From: an uncultured Bacteroidales bacterium
GTDB lineage: Bacteria > Bacteroidota > Bacteroidia > Bacteroidales > P3
Length of the DNA: 47,893 bases
Reading direction: 5' to 3'
Assembly: GCA_937886715.1 (NCBI GenBank)
Contig: CAKZZD010000025.1
Coordinates: forward strand, 1-47,893
Shown: in pieces, positions 13,933-20,823 of the stretch
Layout: each line of letters starts with the position of its first letter
Numbering within the stretch: position 1 is the stretch's first letter
The notes under the pieces: model-generated
What the model saw: the letters and a program-made list of their open reading frames with translations, nothing else
What the model was told of the DNA's origin: nothing
Database searches by the model: none
Program-made: the position numbers and the translations under genes

Positions 13933-14067
13933 TTGTAAATTGATTTTTTTTGTGTTCAATAATCATTTTTGCGTTTGATATAATAACGCGGAAGAAAATA
14001 TATTATTGCATTCACACTCAAGTATTTAAACTTTCGAATTCCATTCGCAATATTTGAAATACAAAAA

Positions 14068-14092
14068 CACCCACCTTATAGAAAGGTGGGTG
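14068..14092 (-). terminator. Terminator after the 105-aa gene
   Basis: CACCCACCTT pairs with AAGGTGGGTG (10-bp stem). On the minus strand it is followed by TTTTTGTATTT, 55 bp after the stop at 14147. Confidence 0.75.
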
Positions 14093-14146
14093 AAATAATA
14101 TGGAAAAATTTGATGAGTTTGTTTCGGGATTTCCCCATAAATGTAT

Positions 14147-14464
14147 TTATCGTTTCTTGTCAGGCTTCAACTCCATCGTGAATAGAATCCACGAGACCAG
14201 CCCGGAGAGAAGAGCGTCGTAATCGTAGAACAATTCGTCACCGCCGTTCTTGTCTATGTACGGTTCCACTATACGGACAATGAAATCCTGTATTTCATCA
14301 ACGCCTTTTTTTCGGGTTGTGGCGATGAAATCCTGTGCTGATGCACCGAATTCTTTTTTTATTTCAGACACTGCCTGCTCGATGAACGAGTCACGTTTTA
14401 CATTGTTTTCCTTCCTTTCGAGGATGAAGGAATCAAAATCTTTGAGTTCCACTAATTTTTGCAT
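14147..14464 (-). CDS. Hypothetical protein (105 aa)
   Basis: This small acidic and helical protein (MQKLVELKDFDSFILERKEN ... GVDEIQDFIVRIVEPYID ... LVSWILFTMELKPDKKR) is one I do not recognise. It has no signal peptide and no clear membrane segment. It is divergent from the gene at 14545 across 80 bp, so the two may share a control region, and a good terminator follows at 14068-14092. Confidence 0.6.
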   Translation of the reverse strand: MQKLVELKDFDSFILERKENNVKRDSFIEQAVSEIKKEFGASAQDFIATTRKKGVDEIQDFIVRIVEPYIDKNGGDELFYDYDALLSGLVSWILFTMELKPDKKR

Positions 14465-14544
14465 TTTAATTCATTTGTTTATACTGTATTTATGATATCT
14501 TCGTGCGGAAAACCCATAAATATCGTATAATAAAACAATGTACA

Positions 14545-14949
14545 ATGAAACATTTTATAGCTATTTTTTCAAAGCCAATTGTCCTGCCAGGAGACCAAAT
14601 GGAGAAAATAAAAACATACGGGCTGCTTTTTGAGGATACGGAAATGGCAACCATCAACAGGATTACTAACTATATCCATAACTATATTTGGGCAGTGTCT
14701 GAACTATTTCGTGATGGAGTTGAGCATATCTCGGAAAATACATACAAGAAAGATGGGAAGGTCTTTCGTGTAAATGACGAGAATTGGTGGAAATACGTGA
14801 AAAAATCCGAAAAGAAGAAAAATCAATTTGCCTTTATCGGAGATGACTATATGGAAACAAAGGAAGAGGATTTTTACGATGGTTTCCTTTTGACAAATAA
14901 GGACAAATGGAAAGAGTTTAAGGGGGTGTCAAAACTCAGGTGGCTCTAA
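14545..14949 (+). CDS. Hypothetical protein (134 aa)
   Basis: This soluble, lysine-rich protein starts MKHFIAIFSKPIVLPGDQME. I see no family signature; motifs such as DENWWKYVKKSEKKKNQ and EEDFYDGFLLTNKDKW are only described. A GTG at 14503 would extend the frame by 14 residues, but the ATG at 14545 gives a more natural N-terminus. It is divergent from the gene ending at 14464. The 280 bp after it hold no gene before the primase-like start. Confidence 0.55.
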   Translation: MKHFIAIFSKPIVLPGDQMEKIKTYGLLFEDTEMATINRITNYIHNYIWAVSELFRDGVEHISENTYKKDGKVFRVNDENWWKYVKKSEKKKNQFAFIGDDYMETKEEDFYDGFLLTNKDKWKEFKGVSKLRWL

Positions 14950-15174
14950 AAGTGGGTGTCCAAAACACATTTATTAAAAGAATGCGCCCAGAATCCAATA
15001 ATGTATCACATATTTTTGGTTGTTGAATAATAGAGTGTTATGATGATTACGCGGAAGGTATTGCCTTGAAAACCGAATTTGAAGAATAATCTTGGCAAGC
15101 TCGGATTAAGCCCAATTCCATTTTGCATAAATACGGTAGAGGCGCCTCCCCCGCTAACACAAAAAAGAAATACG

Positions 15175-15222
15175 ACGCTCTCGGATGCGGTGGGGAGGAC
15201 CGCATTCGGGGGCGTTTTTTTT
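15175..15222 (+). terminator. Strong terminator hairpin in the leader of the primase-like gene
   Basis: A 17-bp stem (ACGCTCTCG+GATGCGGT with ACCGCATT+CGGGGGCGT, some G-U pairs) and a 7-base loop are followed by eight T. The T-tract ends only 7 bp before the ATG at 15230. So close to a start codon it is either the end of an upstream transcript with a leaderless start behind it, or an attenuator of the gene itself. Confidence 0.7.
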
Positions 15223-15229
15223 ATGCACT

Positions 15230-16654
15230 ATGAAATATCAGATTAGCAGTAAAGGTTCCGCAACGAAACCTTCGGATGATGAATTTGCAGAAATGCAATG
15301 GCTTGAGAAAGACACTGACCAGCCTACCCTGTTGGATTATCTCGGCAAAGGACATACCTATCGGGCAAATATGGCTAACACCCTAAATGATGGCCCTAAA
15401 ACTCTCGTCTCAACGCAAGTGATAATGATAGACGTGGATGGCAAGCACAATCCACCAACACTGGCACAATTCTTGGAGCTGACCCGACTTACCCCGAGTT
15501 TCTATTACGAGACTTTCTCATCCCAGAACGGGGAGCGTTACCGACTGGGATACACGCTCGACAAGGAGATTAAGAGCAAGGCAGAATATAACGCCATCGC
15601 CCACATCATCTTGGAGAAGACCGGTTGTCTTGACAAGGAAATGGTTGACCCCATTTCGTTTTCCGCCGTCCAGAACATCGCCGGAACGAACAAACCCGTG
15701 ACCAATAACTACGTCGCCTACAAGAAATCCGATTTCGACCGATTGATTGACGCCTATCTTCCGAAAGTGGAGGTCTGCCGGAGGTTTGATATGAAGTTGA
15801 GCTTCGAGGAATACGAGGTGATGTGTGACTATCTCTCTTGGGATGGAACTTTCGAGAACTACGTTTTCTTGCACCCCGTAGACAAAGTTCTACGTTACGA
15901 AAGTTTGCCGGACGACGAGGATGAGACATTTTTCTACTGGTCGGATTACAAGTGCCTAATCCGAAAGTTGGTCAATGGCTCGTACTACCACAAGTACGGT
16001 GACTATTACTTGCCTAACACTTGGCACGACAAAGAGGGACGGAGAAAGAAACTGACCGTGAATTGCTCGTTGATTCATCAGATGTATCCCCAATGCACTT
16101 TGGAAGAATTGCTGGCACTAACCACAAAGTGTTTCCTGAAATACTTCTCGAATGACGCGGAAGACACAATTCCGCGTGAGTTTGTTTTCAATGTTGTTGC
16201 CGCAGAGATGAAATCCCCGCTCAACGCCAAGAGTCCGATTACTATAAAGAAACGGTTTAAGATTAAGAAATACGACGAGAACGGGAAAAGGGTTCATTGG
16301 AAAGTTCAAGCAAAGGAATACTACTCCAATCAGATGCTTGGAATGTATGATAGTGCTCTGTCTATTGAAGACAACCTTATTCTTATTCAGAGGTACTATG
16401 CTGAAAGCAAAGACAAACACCAAGTTTCTCTTCGCACATTAAAAAGATACCTTGATGAAAGCAATGTCTTTTACTTCTCTTCTGATAATAACCCTCTGAC
16501 GAAAGAGAAACCTATCACTACACTTAAACGAATGATAAAATGTTCTATGCTTAACGAAGCTTACAAGTTTCTCTTGGAGCATAAAGATAGTATTGGAAGA
16601 AAGCAGTTCTTTGAGTATAAAAGACTTCTTTCAGAAGAAACAAATAAAGGATAG
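15230..16654 (+). CDS. Primase-like / replication protein
   Basis: The 474-residue protein starts MKYQISSKGSATKPSDDEF at the ATG right after the terminator hairpin. VIMIDVDGKHNPP (about 67-79) has the Asp-x-Asp of an archaeo-eukaryotic-primase-type metal site, followed by FYYETFSSQ, RYRLGYTLD and DPISFSAVQNIAG, which fit the later motifs of such N-terminal domains in Bacteroidota mobile elements. The C-terminal half (from about 290) is charged and without a recognised helicase Walker motif. I infer a role in replicating or maintaining the excised island; the family is a considered guess. A large inverted repeat (16653-16730) starts exactly at its end. Confidence 0.5.
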   Translation: MKYQISSKGSATKPSDDEFAEMQWLEKDTDQPTLLDYLGKGHTYRANMANTLNDGPKTLVSTQVIMIDVDGKHNPPTLAQFLELTRLTPSFYYETFSSQNGERYRLGYTLDKEIKSKAEYNAIAHIILEKTGCLDKEMVDPISFSAVQNIAGTNKPVTNNYVAYKKSDFDRLIDAYLPKVEVCRRFDMKLSFEEYEVMCDYLSWDGTFENYVFLHPVDKVLRYESLPDDEDETFFYWSDYKCLIRKLVNGSYYHKYGDYYLPNTWHDKEGRRKKLTVNCSLIHQMYPQCTLEELLALTTKCFLKYFSNDAEDTIPREFVFNVVAAEMKSPLNAKSPITIKKRFKIKKYDENGKRVHWKVQAKEYYSNQMLGMYDSALSIEDNLILIQRYYAESKDKHQVSLRTLKRYLDESNVFYFSSDNNPLTKEKPITTLKRMIKCSMLNEAYKFLLEHKDSIGRKQFFEYKRLLSEETNKG

Positions 16655-16730
16655 TTATCTTTTTTAACCTTAACTATATATCCAACAAAACAAGAAGACA
16701 TTATTATATATAAGGTGAAAAAAGATAACT
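16653..16730. repeat. 20-bp near-perfect inverted repeat with AT-rich loop
   Basis: AGTTATCTTTTTTAACCTTA (16653-16672) is the reverse complement of 16711-16730 except for one position. The 38-bp loop is nearly all A and T with TATATA words. It begins in the stop codon of the primase-like gene. It may be a terminator, or an origin-like element because of its place next to a replication gene. Confidence 0.7.
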
Positions 16731-16878
16731 GACGCAGCATTCAAGTGTGTCGCATCAACTTTTTTTGAAAAAAATTCAACTTGTTTGTCCACTCGCTTAA
16801 TTTTTTGTTATTTTTTTCTCAAAGGGGTCAAGTGGAGAACCTTCAAAGTAAAAATTGGAAATATTAAAACCGATAAGT

Positions 16879-18081
16879 ATGAGTAAAATTACTATTAGAA
16901 ACAAAATTTACGACACCGCAAGGTATGCCATCGACGAAATGGGTAACGACACCATTAAGGACTACAAAGGAATAAGAAGTAGTGGGTTGAAATGTTACTA
17001 TGAACTTTCTGTTGATGGTGTAATAGACTTGAATGCCGGCAGCAGCATCAAACCAGAATGTGTCACTATCACAACTGCTGTCTTCAATACGGTATTGCCA
17101 ATGTTTCGACAGTATCTGCTAAAACACCTGGACGACCGCAACGCATTATGTGAGCTTGGTGACAAAATCTGCCATCTCATCATTGTTCGCAACGCATACG
17201 ACGAGTATGGCGAGGATGCCCGAAAGGTGAATGAGGAAGGCAGAACTATAATGAACACATTATACAACGAGAAAAAGGTAGGTTGCTGGAAAGTCGATAA
17301 TAACAGTTTCGGCTACACCGACCCGATGTTGATAGAGGATGACGCATCGAACGCACCGACAATTGAACCCTACACAACCGAGAACCCGCTGAAAGTCTTC
17401 ACCACCTTTTCGGGCTATGACAGTCAGTGCCTCGCTTTACGGAAGGCAGGAATACCTTTTGACCTCATTGGATGGAGTGAGATAGAGAAGCGGGCAATCA
17501 CCGCACATAACGCATTATTTCCAGAATACAAGGATAGAAACTATGGTGATATCTGCAAGATTGATTGGGACAACGTCCCAGATTTTGACCTCTTCACTTA
17601 CAGCTCGCCTTGCCAAAGTTTCAGTATTGCCGGACAAAGGCTCGGCGGTGAAGAGGGTTCGGGTACAAAATCGTCACTTTTGTGGGAATGCAAGAAGGCC
17701 ATTGAAATCAGGAAGCCGAAATATCTGATGTTGGAGAATGTCGAGATGTTGGTATCGCAGAATTTCATTCATACATTCAATAAATGGGTTGGTTTTCTTG
17801 CATCCCTCGGCTACACCTCATACTGGAAAATCCTGAACGGAAATGAATACGGCATCCCGCAAGACAGAAGTCGCATCTTTGTCGTCTCCGTGATGGACCC
17901 CAAGACGGAATTTGTGTTCCCCAAAGCAAAGATACTGACCTCTTCTGTGGAAGACTATATGCTCACCAAGGAAGAACTCGGACAAGACCTCTACCGAAAG
18001 TTATGTGCGGACGAGGACATTGTAAATAACTATGTAAGATATAATAATCATTTTTTGAAATTCGCAGTAAAACAGAATTAG
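16879..18081 (+). CDS. C5 cytosine methyltransferase, large (catalytic) part
   Basis: This 400-residue protein transfers a methyl group from SAM to carbon 5 of cytosine in DNA. After a ~170-residue N-terminal region of unknown role come motif I (FTTFSGYDSQCLALRKAG, about 175-190), motif IV with the catalytic cysteine (SSPCQSFSIAGQR, about 240-253), motif VI (LMLENVEML, about 283-291) and motif VIII (IPQDRSRIFVVS). Motifs IX and X are missing and are encoded by the next gene, which starts 2 bp after this stop. The ATG at 16879 is chosen over a TTG at 16855. No restriction endonuclease is visible, so it may be a solitary methyltransferase protecting the island. Confidence 0.9.
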   Translation: MSKITIRNKIYDTARYAIDEMGNDTIKDYKGIRSSGLKCYYELSVDGVIDLNAGSSIKPECVTITTAVFNTVLPMFRQYLLKHLDDRNALCELGDKICHLIIVRNAYDEYGEDARKVNEEGRTIMNTLYNEKKVGCWKVDNNSFGYTDPMLIEDDASNAPTIEPYTTENPLKVFTTFSGYDSQCLALRKAGIPFDLIGWSEIEKRAITAHNALFPEYKDRNYGDICKIDWDNVPDFDLFTYSSPCQSFSIAGQRLGGEEGSGTKSSLLWECKKAIEIRKPKYLMLENVEMLVSQNFIHTFNKWVGFLASLGYTSYWKILNGNEYGIPQDRSRIFVVSVMDPKTEFVFPKAKILTSSVEDYMLTKEELGQDLYRKLCADEDIVNNYVRYNNHFLKFAVKQN

Positions 18082-18083
18082 TT

Positions 18084-18542
18084 ATGGACGTAAAGAACGC
18101 AAAGAAAGGCAAACAGAGAAAGTTTGCAAACAAAGAAGTAACGGAATTGGACGAGGAGCCCTTGGCTGGGGAAAATCTCTTTGGAGAGCCTCTGGATTCA
18201 TTTGAAGTTGGAACCCGACCGCACATCATCCAACTGGGAAATTTGATAGTGAATAGAACAAATTTTTACAATCCCCAAGACGGGCGAGTGTATTCCGCCA
18301 AAGGATGCAGCCCAACGCTCACTTTGGCCATCCCGCCCAAGATACTCATAGAGGATGATGGTGAGTATAAAGTACGAGAGTTAAGCGGCCGTGAGGGGCT
18401 AATGCTTATGGGAGTTGAGCGGGATGATGTCGCAAAGGTTGCGGCGAGTGGCCTCTCTGACGCACAAATGATGAAACTCGCCGGAAATTCCATCGTGGTG
18501 AGTGTGATGAGTTCTTTCTTTCGGGAACTGGTTAAATGCTGA
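18084..18542 (+). CDS. C5 cytosine methyltransferase, C-terminal part (motifs IX-X)
   Basis: The 152-residue protein starts with a lysine-rich stretch (MDVKNAKKGKQRKFANKE) and then supplies what the upstream gene lacks. GRVYSAKGCSPTLT and VRELSGREGLMLMG correspond to the end of the target-recognition region and motif IX, and MKLAGNSIVVSVM to motif X. The two products must associate to make a complete enzyme, as known for two-subunit enzymes such as M.AquI. The start lies 2 bp after the stop of the large part. A single ancestral gene broken by a nonsense or frameshift change is the alternative, but the separate start and basic leader argue for a natural split. Confidence 0.85.
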   Translation: MDVKNAKKGKQRKFANKEVTELDEEPLAGENLFGEPLDSFEVGTRPHIIQLGNLIVNRTNFYNPQDGRVYSAKGCSPTLTLAIPPKILIEDDGEYKVRELSGREGLMLMGVERDDVAKVAASGLSDAQMMKLAGNSIVVSVMSSFFRELVKC

Positions 18543-18644
18543 TGCGCTCGTTGGTGCATCGGCGAGACACAAACTGGATGTTGATATAGAAAGCAAAATA
18601 AAGCTAAAACACTCAGTGTGAATGCAATGCTTGCAAAATATTTC

Positions 18645-18680
18645 CGTTATTACATTAAGATTAAATGTAATGTAATAACG
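18645..18680. repeat. 12-bp palindrome upstream of the excisionase-like gene
   Basis: CGTTATTACATT (18645-18656) and AATGTAATAACG (18669-18680) are perfect inverted repeats with a 12-bp spacer, 38 bp before the ATG at 18719. It is probably an operator or an excisionase-binding site. TAATAACGCG at its right edge also occurs at 13981-13990. Confidence 0.6.
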
Positions 18681-18718
18681 CGTATATCAAAAAAAGAAAA
18701 CTATAAATTACAATAGAT

Positions 18719-19045
18719 ATGGAACAATGTAGAAATGAATTGACACTGTTGAACACAAGGTGCTGGGCAGATGTCGTTGAAGGTTTGAAGTGTACTTTTA
18801 AGAACTTGGTTAAAGAGGCCGTTGAAGAGGTCATCGATGACAAGCTGTGCAATGCCAATCTTGAAGACAGACGGCTGAATGCCGAAGAACTGTGTAAGAG
18901 ATGGAGCATTACAAGAAACACTCTCCACAATTGGGAAAGAGATGGTGTAATTTCGCCGTTGCCTCTTGGGGGGCGGAGAAAAGTCTACTCGATGAGGGAT
19001 GTGCTGAACGCAGAATCAGAAGGATTGGTTAGAACCGCTTGCTGA
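18719..19045 (+). CDS. Excisionase-like HTH protein
   Basis: The 108-residue protein has a C-terminal MerR/excisionase-type winged helix: RLNAEELCKRWSITRNTLHNW, then ERDGVISPLPLGGRRKVYSM (about 60-100), preceded by a helical segment. Proteins of this type direct excision or regulate the integrase next to them. Its TGA overlaps the ATG of the integrase (TGATG), so the two are translationally coupled. A palindrome at 18645-18680 upstream suggests autoregulation. Confidence 0.8.
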   Translation: MEQCRNELTLLNTRCWADVVEGLKCTFKNLVKEAVEEVIDDKLCNANLEDRRLNAEELCKRWSITRNTLHNWERDGVISPLPLGGRRKVYSMRDVLNAESEGLVRTAC

Positions 19046-20406
19046 TGAAACTGGTATTACGAACCAAGCAGAATGAAGGGATGCACCCTCTACATACTCG
19101 GATGAATGTCGAGGGTGCTGTCCTTTGGGTAAACCTGTTGATGAAGGTTGATGTCGCGGAGTGGAACGAGGTCTCTCAATCCGAAAGGAAACTAAACAAC
19201 TATCTCAACAAGAAAGGCATATCCAAGAAGGTCGCCCTTATTGAGGAGGCCATCACGGATATGCGGAGGCATCATAGACTGACTAAGGAAAACTTGGAGA
19301 GTGCTATCGAGAGTATTGTGTTAGTGGATAAGAGAGATGAACTGAAACGGGCAGAGGAACTCAAGAGGTATGTCGAGGACAAGAAAAGAAGCAATGTCAA
19401 GAACTTCGTTATCAATTACATCAAAGGTATTGAGAATGGAGATGTTCGCAATTCAAGGAAAGAGAGATACGCAAAGCAATCTGTGAAGAATTGGGAGCAG
19501 TTTCGTAGAGTATTTTTGGATTTTTACGGCAATAGACCATTCGGTTGGGATGACATCAATGAGTCATTGGTGGACAGATACATCGCCTATCTGGAGGGTA
19601 AAGGATATATGAAGTATACTATCGACAAACATATTAGTATGTTTAAGACATTGATTGGTGCTGCGGAAAGACAAGGGCTGCATAACAACCACATCGCGTG
19701 TAGCTTTTTGAAGAGGCACCAGGTCAAGGATGAGGACAAGGCAAAAGAGATATACCTTACCAAAGAAGAATTGTCTGCTCTATATGATATGCCGCTCTCT
19801 GGATTTGAAGAGCGGGTTCGGGATGTGTTCTTAATTGGTTGCTTTACAGCATTGAGATACAGTGATTACAGCAGGATAGAGAAAGAGAATATTGGCATCA
19901 CGCATAAAGGGACAAAGGTCATTAGGTTGAGGCAGGAGAAGACTGACGGAACGGTGGTTATTCCCATAATGGATGAACGGTTGGAGGCTTTGTTGAAGAA
20001 GTATGACTATAATGTCCCCAAGATATGCGACCAGAACCTTAATAGAACAATCAAGGAAATCTGTAGAAGATTATCCGAAACAGTACCAAGTCTTAAAAAG
20101 AAGGAAAGAACGGTATTGACCTTGAAAGAAAGAAGGGCGGAGAAGGCGGCAAAGAAGAGAGGGGAAGTGTTGTACGAATACGACGAACACGGTTATCCTT
20201 TGAAGGCACGGTGGGAGCTTGTCGCAAGCCATACAGCTCGTAGGAGTTGTATAACCAATATGTATCTTTCCAAAAAGTTCACCGTCTCGCAAATGCGAAG
20301 TGTGAGTGGTCATCGCACAGAAGCATTGTTTTACAAGTATGTAAAACTTTCTTTGGACGAATATGCTGACAGTGTTGCAAGTGCCGCAGTGGATGGTTTG
20401 TTTTGA
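19045..20406 (+). CDS. int: Tyrosine recombinase (island integrase)
   Basis: This 453-residue site-specific recombinase is the likely integrase of island 2. The N-terminal ~90 residues are an arm-binding type domain, and a SAM-like core-binding domain follows (about 130-220, NWEQFRRVFLDFYGNRPF ... YIAYLEGKGY). The catalytic domain shows CFTALRYSDYSRI (Arg, about 270), SHTARRSC (His and Arg, about 395-400), SGHRTE (about 422) and the nucleophile region FYKYVKLS (Tyr, about 430-433). ATG at 19045 is chosen because of coupling with the excisionase-like gene; TTG at 19039 is also in frame. It ends 156 bp before the tRNA-Leu, with a terminator, arm sites and att core between. Confidence 0.9.
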   Translation: MKLVLRTKQNEGMHPLHTRMNVEGAVLWVNLLMKVDVAEWNEVSQSERKLNNYLNKKGISKKVALIEEAITDMRRHHRLTKENLESAIESIVLVDKRDELKRAEELKRYVEDKKRSNVKNFVINYIKGIENGDVRNSRKERYAKQSVKNWEQFRRVFLDFYGNRPFGWDDINESLVDRYIAYLEGKGYMKYTIDKHISMFKTLIGAAERQGLHNNHIACSFLKRHQVKDEDKAKEIYLTKEELSALYDMPLSGFEERVRDVFLIGCFTALRYSDYSRIEKENIGITHKGTKVIRLRQEKTDGTVVIPIMDERLEALLKKYDYNVPKICDQNLNRTIKEICRRLSETVPSLKKKERTVLTLKERRAEKAAKKRGEVLYEYDEHGYPLKARWELVASHTARRSCITNMYLSKKFTVSQMRSVSGHRTEALFYKYVKLSLDEYADSVASAAVDGLF

Positions 20407-20432
20407 AAATGGTGAATGGATTGTGTCATTTG

Positions 20433-20460
20433 GGTGCGTCAATGGACGCACCTTTTTTTT
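20433..20460 (+). terminator. Terminator of the integrase gene
   Basis: GGTGCGTC (20433-20440) pairs with GACGCACC (20445-20452) and eight T follow. Confidence 0.85.
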
Positions 20461-20475
20461 ATGAATTCCACAAAA

Positions 20476-20494
20476 TATGACCAAAATATGACCA
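20476..20494. repeat. TATGACCA arm-site motifs, right end of island 2
   Basis: TATGACCA occurs at 20476-20483 and 20487-20494, 11 bp apart, about 70 bp inside the att core. It matches the pair at 5086-5104 in sequence, spacing and orientation. Confidence 0.6.
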
Positions 20495-20511
20495 AATATA
20501 GGACATAAAAG

Positions 20512-20558
20512 AAAAAGGATTTTGCAATTTTTCTCATTTTGAGTCACTTGCAAAATCC
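20512..20558 (-). terminator. Terminator after tRNA-Leu
   Basis: GGATTTTGCAA (20517-20527) and TTGCAAAATCC (20548-20558) form a perfect 11-bp stem. On the minus strand TTTTTC follows. It directly follows the tRNA-Leu 3' end and is carried by the island, replacing the chromosomal terminator. Confidence 0.7.
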
Positions 20559-20562
20559 ATCA

Positions 20563-20577
20563 GTACCCCGGGAGGGA
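20563..20577. repeat. Attachment core in the tRNA-Leu 3' end
   Basis: GTACCCCGGGAGGGA is identical to 43-57 and shares 14 bases with 4966-4979. It covers the acceptor stem and part of the T-stem of the tRNA gene, the usual target of tyrosine integrases. Confidence 0.8.
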
Positions 20578-20646
20578 CTTGAACCCTCACGCCCTTGCGA
20601 GCAGCAGATTTTGAGTCTACCGTGTCTACCATTCCACCACCAGGGC
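20564..20646 (-). tRNA. tRNA-Leu (anticodon CAA)
   Basis: The minus strand folds as a class II tRNA of 83 nt. The acceptor GCCCTGG pairs with CCGGGGT, giving a G-U first pair and one G-U inside. The anticodon stem GTAGA/TCTGC encloses the loop CTCAAAA with anticodon CAA. A long variable arm and the T-arm GAGGG-TTCAAGT-CCCTC follow. CCA is not encoded. The gene has its own -7 box (20688-20696). Its 3' end is the integration site of the islands and may have been supplied by the incoming element, which could explain the G-U closing pair. Confidence 0.9.
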
Positions 20647-20687
20647 ATCGATTGCCCGAGAAGCATTTTTCGCTCTCGAAATCGGCT

Positions 20688-20696
20688 GCAAAAGTA
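20688..20696 (-). promoter_or_regulatory. -7 box of tRNA-Leu
   Basis: TACTTTTGC on the minus strand, 42 bp before the mature tRNA 5' end. Confidence 0.65.
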
Positions 20697-20749
20697 CACA
20701 GTTTTTTCGACATGGCAAAACTTTTTTTTGCAGGACCAATAAAAAATGG

Positions 20750-20758
20750 TATTTTTGC
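20750..20758 (+). promoter_or_regulatory. -7 box of prs
   Basis: TATTTTTGC, 66 bp before the ATG of prs and divergent from the tRNA promoter. Confidence 0.65.
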
Positions 20759-20823
20759 AAATTGTTAGAGTTCGTGAAAAAAGCTTTCTACTATAAATAA
20801 TAATCTTAAAATCAACAGAATAA

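Larger units (their letters stand above)
4966..20577. mobile_element. Genomic island 2 integrated at tRNA-Leu
   Basis: The island lies between the att copies at 4966-4979 and 20563-20577. Next to the tRNA it carries a tyrosine integrase (19045-20406) and an excisionase-like gene, in the classic order for tRNA islands. TATGACCA motifs spaced 11 bp apart lie inside both ends (5063-5104 and 20476-20494), as expected of integrase arm sites. Cargo: CRISPR array with TnpB/Cas12-like nuclease, two secreted proteins, a putative AbiC, a serine recombinase, a primase-like protein and a split C5 methyltransferase. No conjugation genes are seen. Confidence 0.8.

Noticed and set aside
15023..15170. An insertion-sequence end or small gene before the primase-like gene
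   Set aside because: No transposase fragment, terminal repeat or coding frame could be supported.
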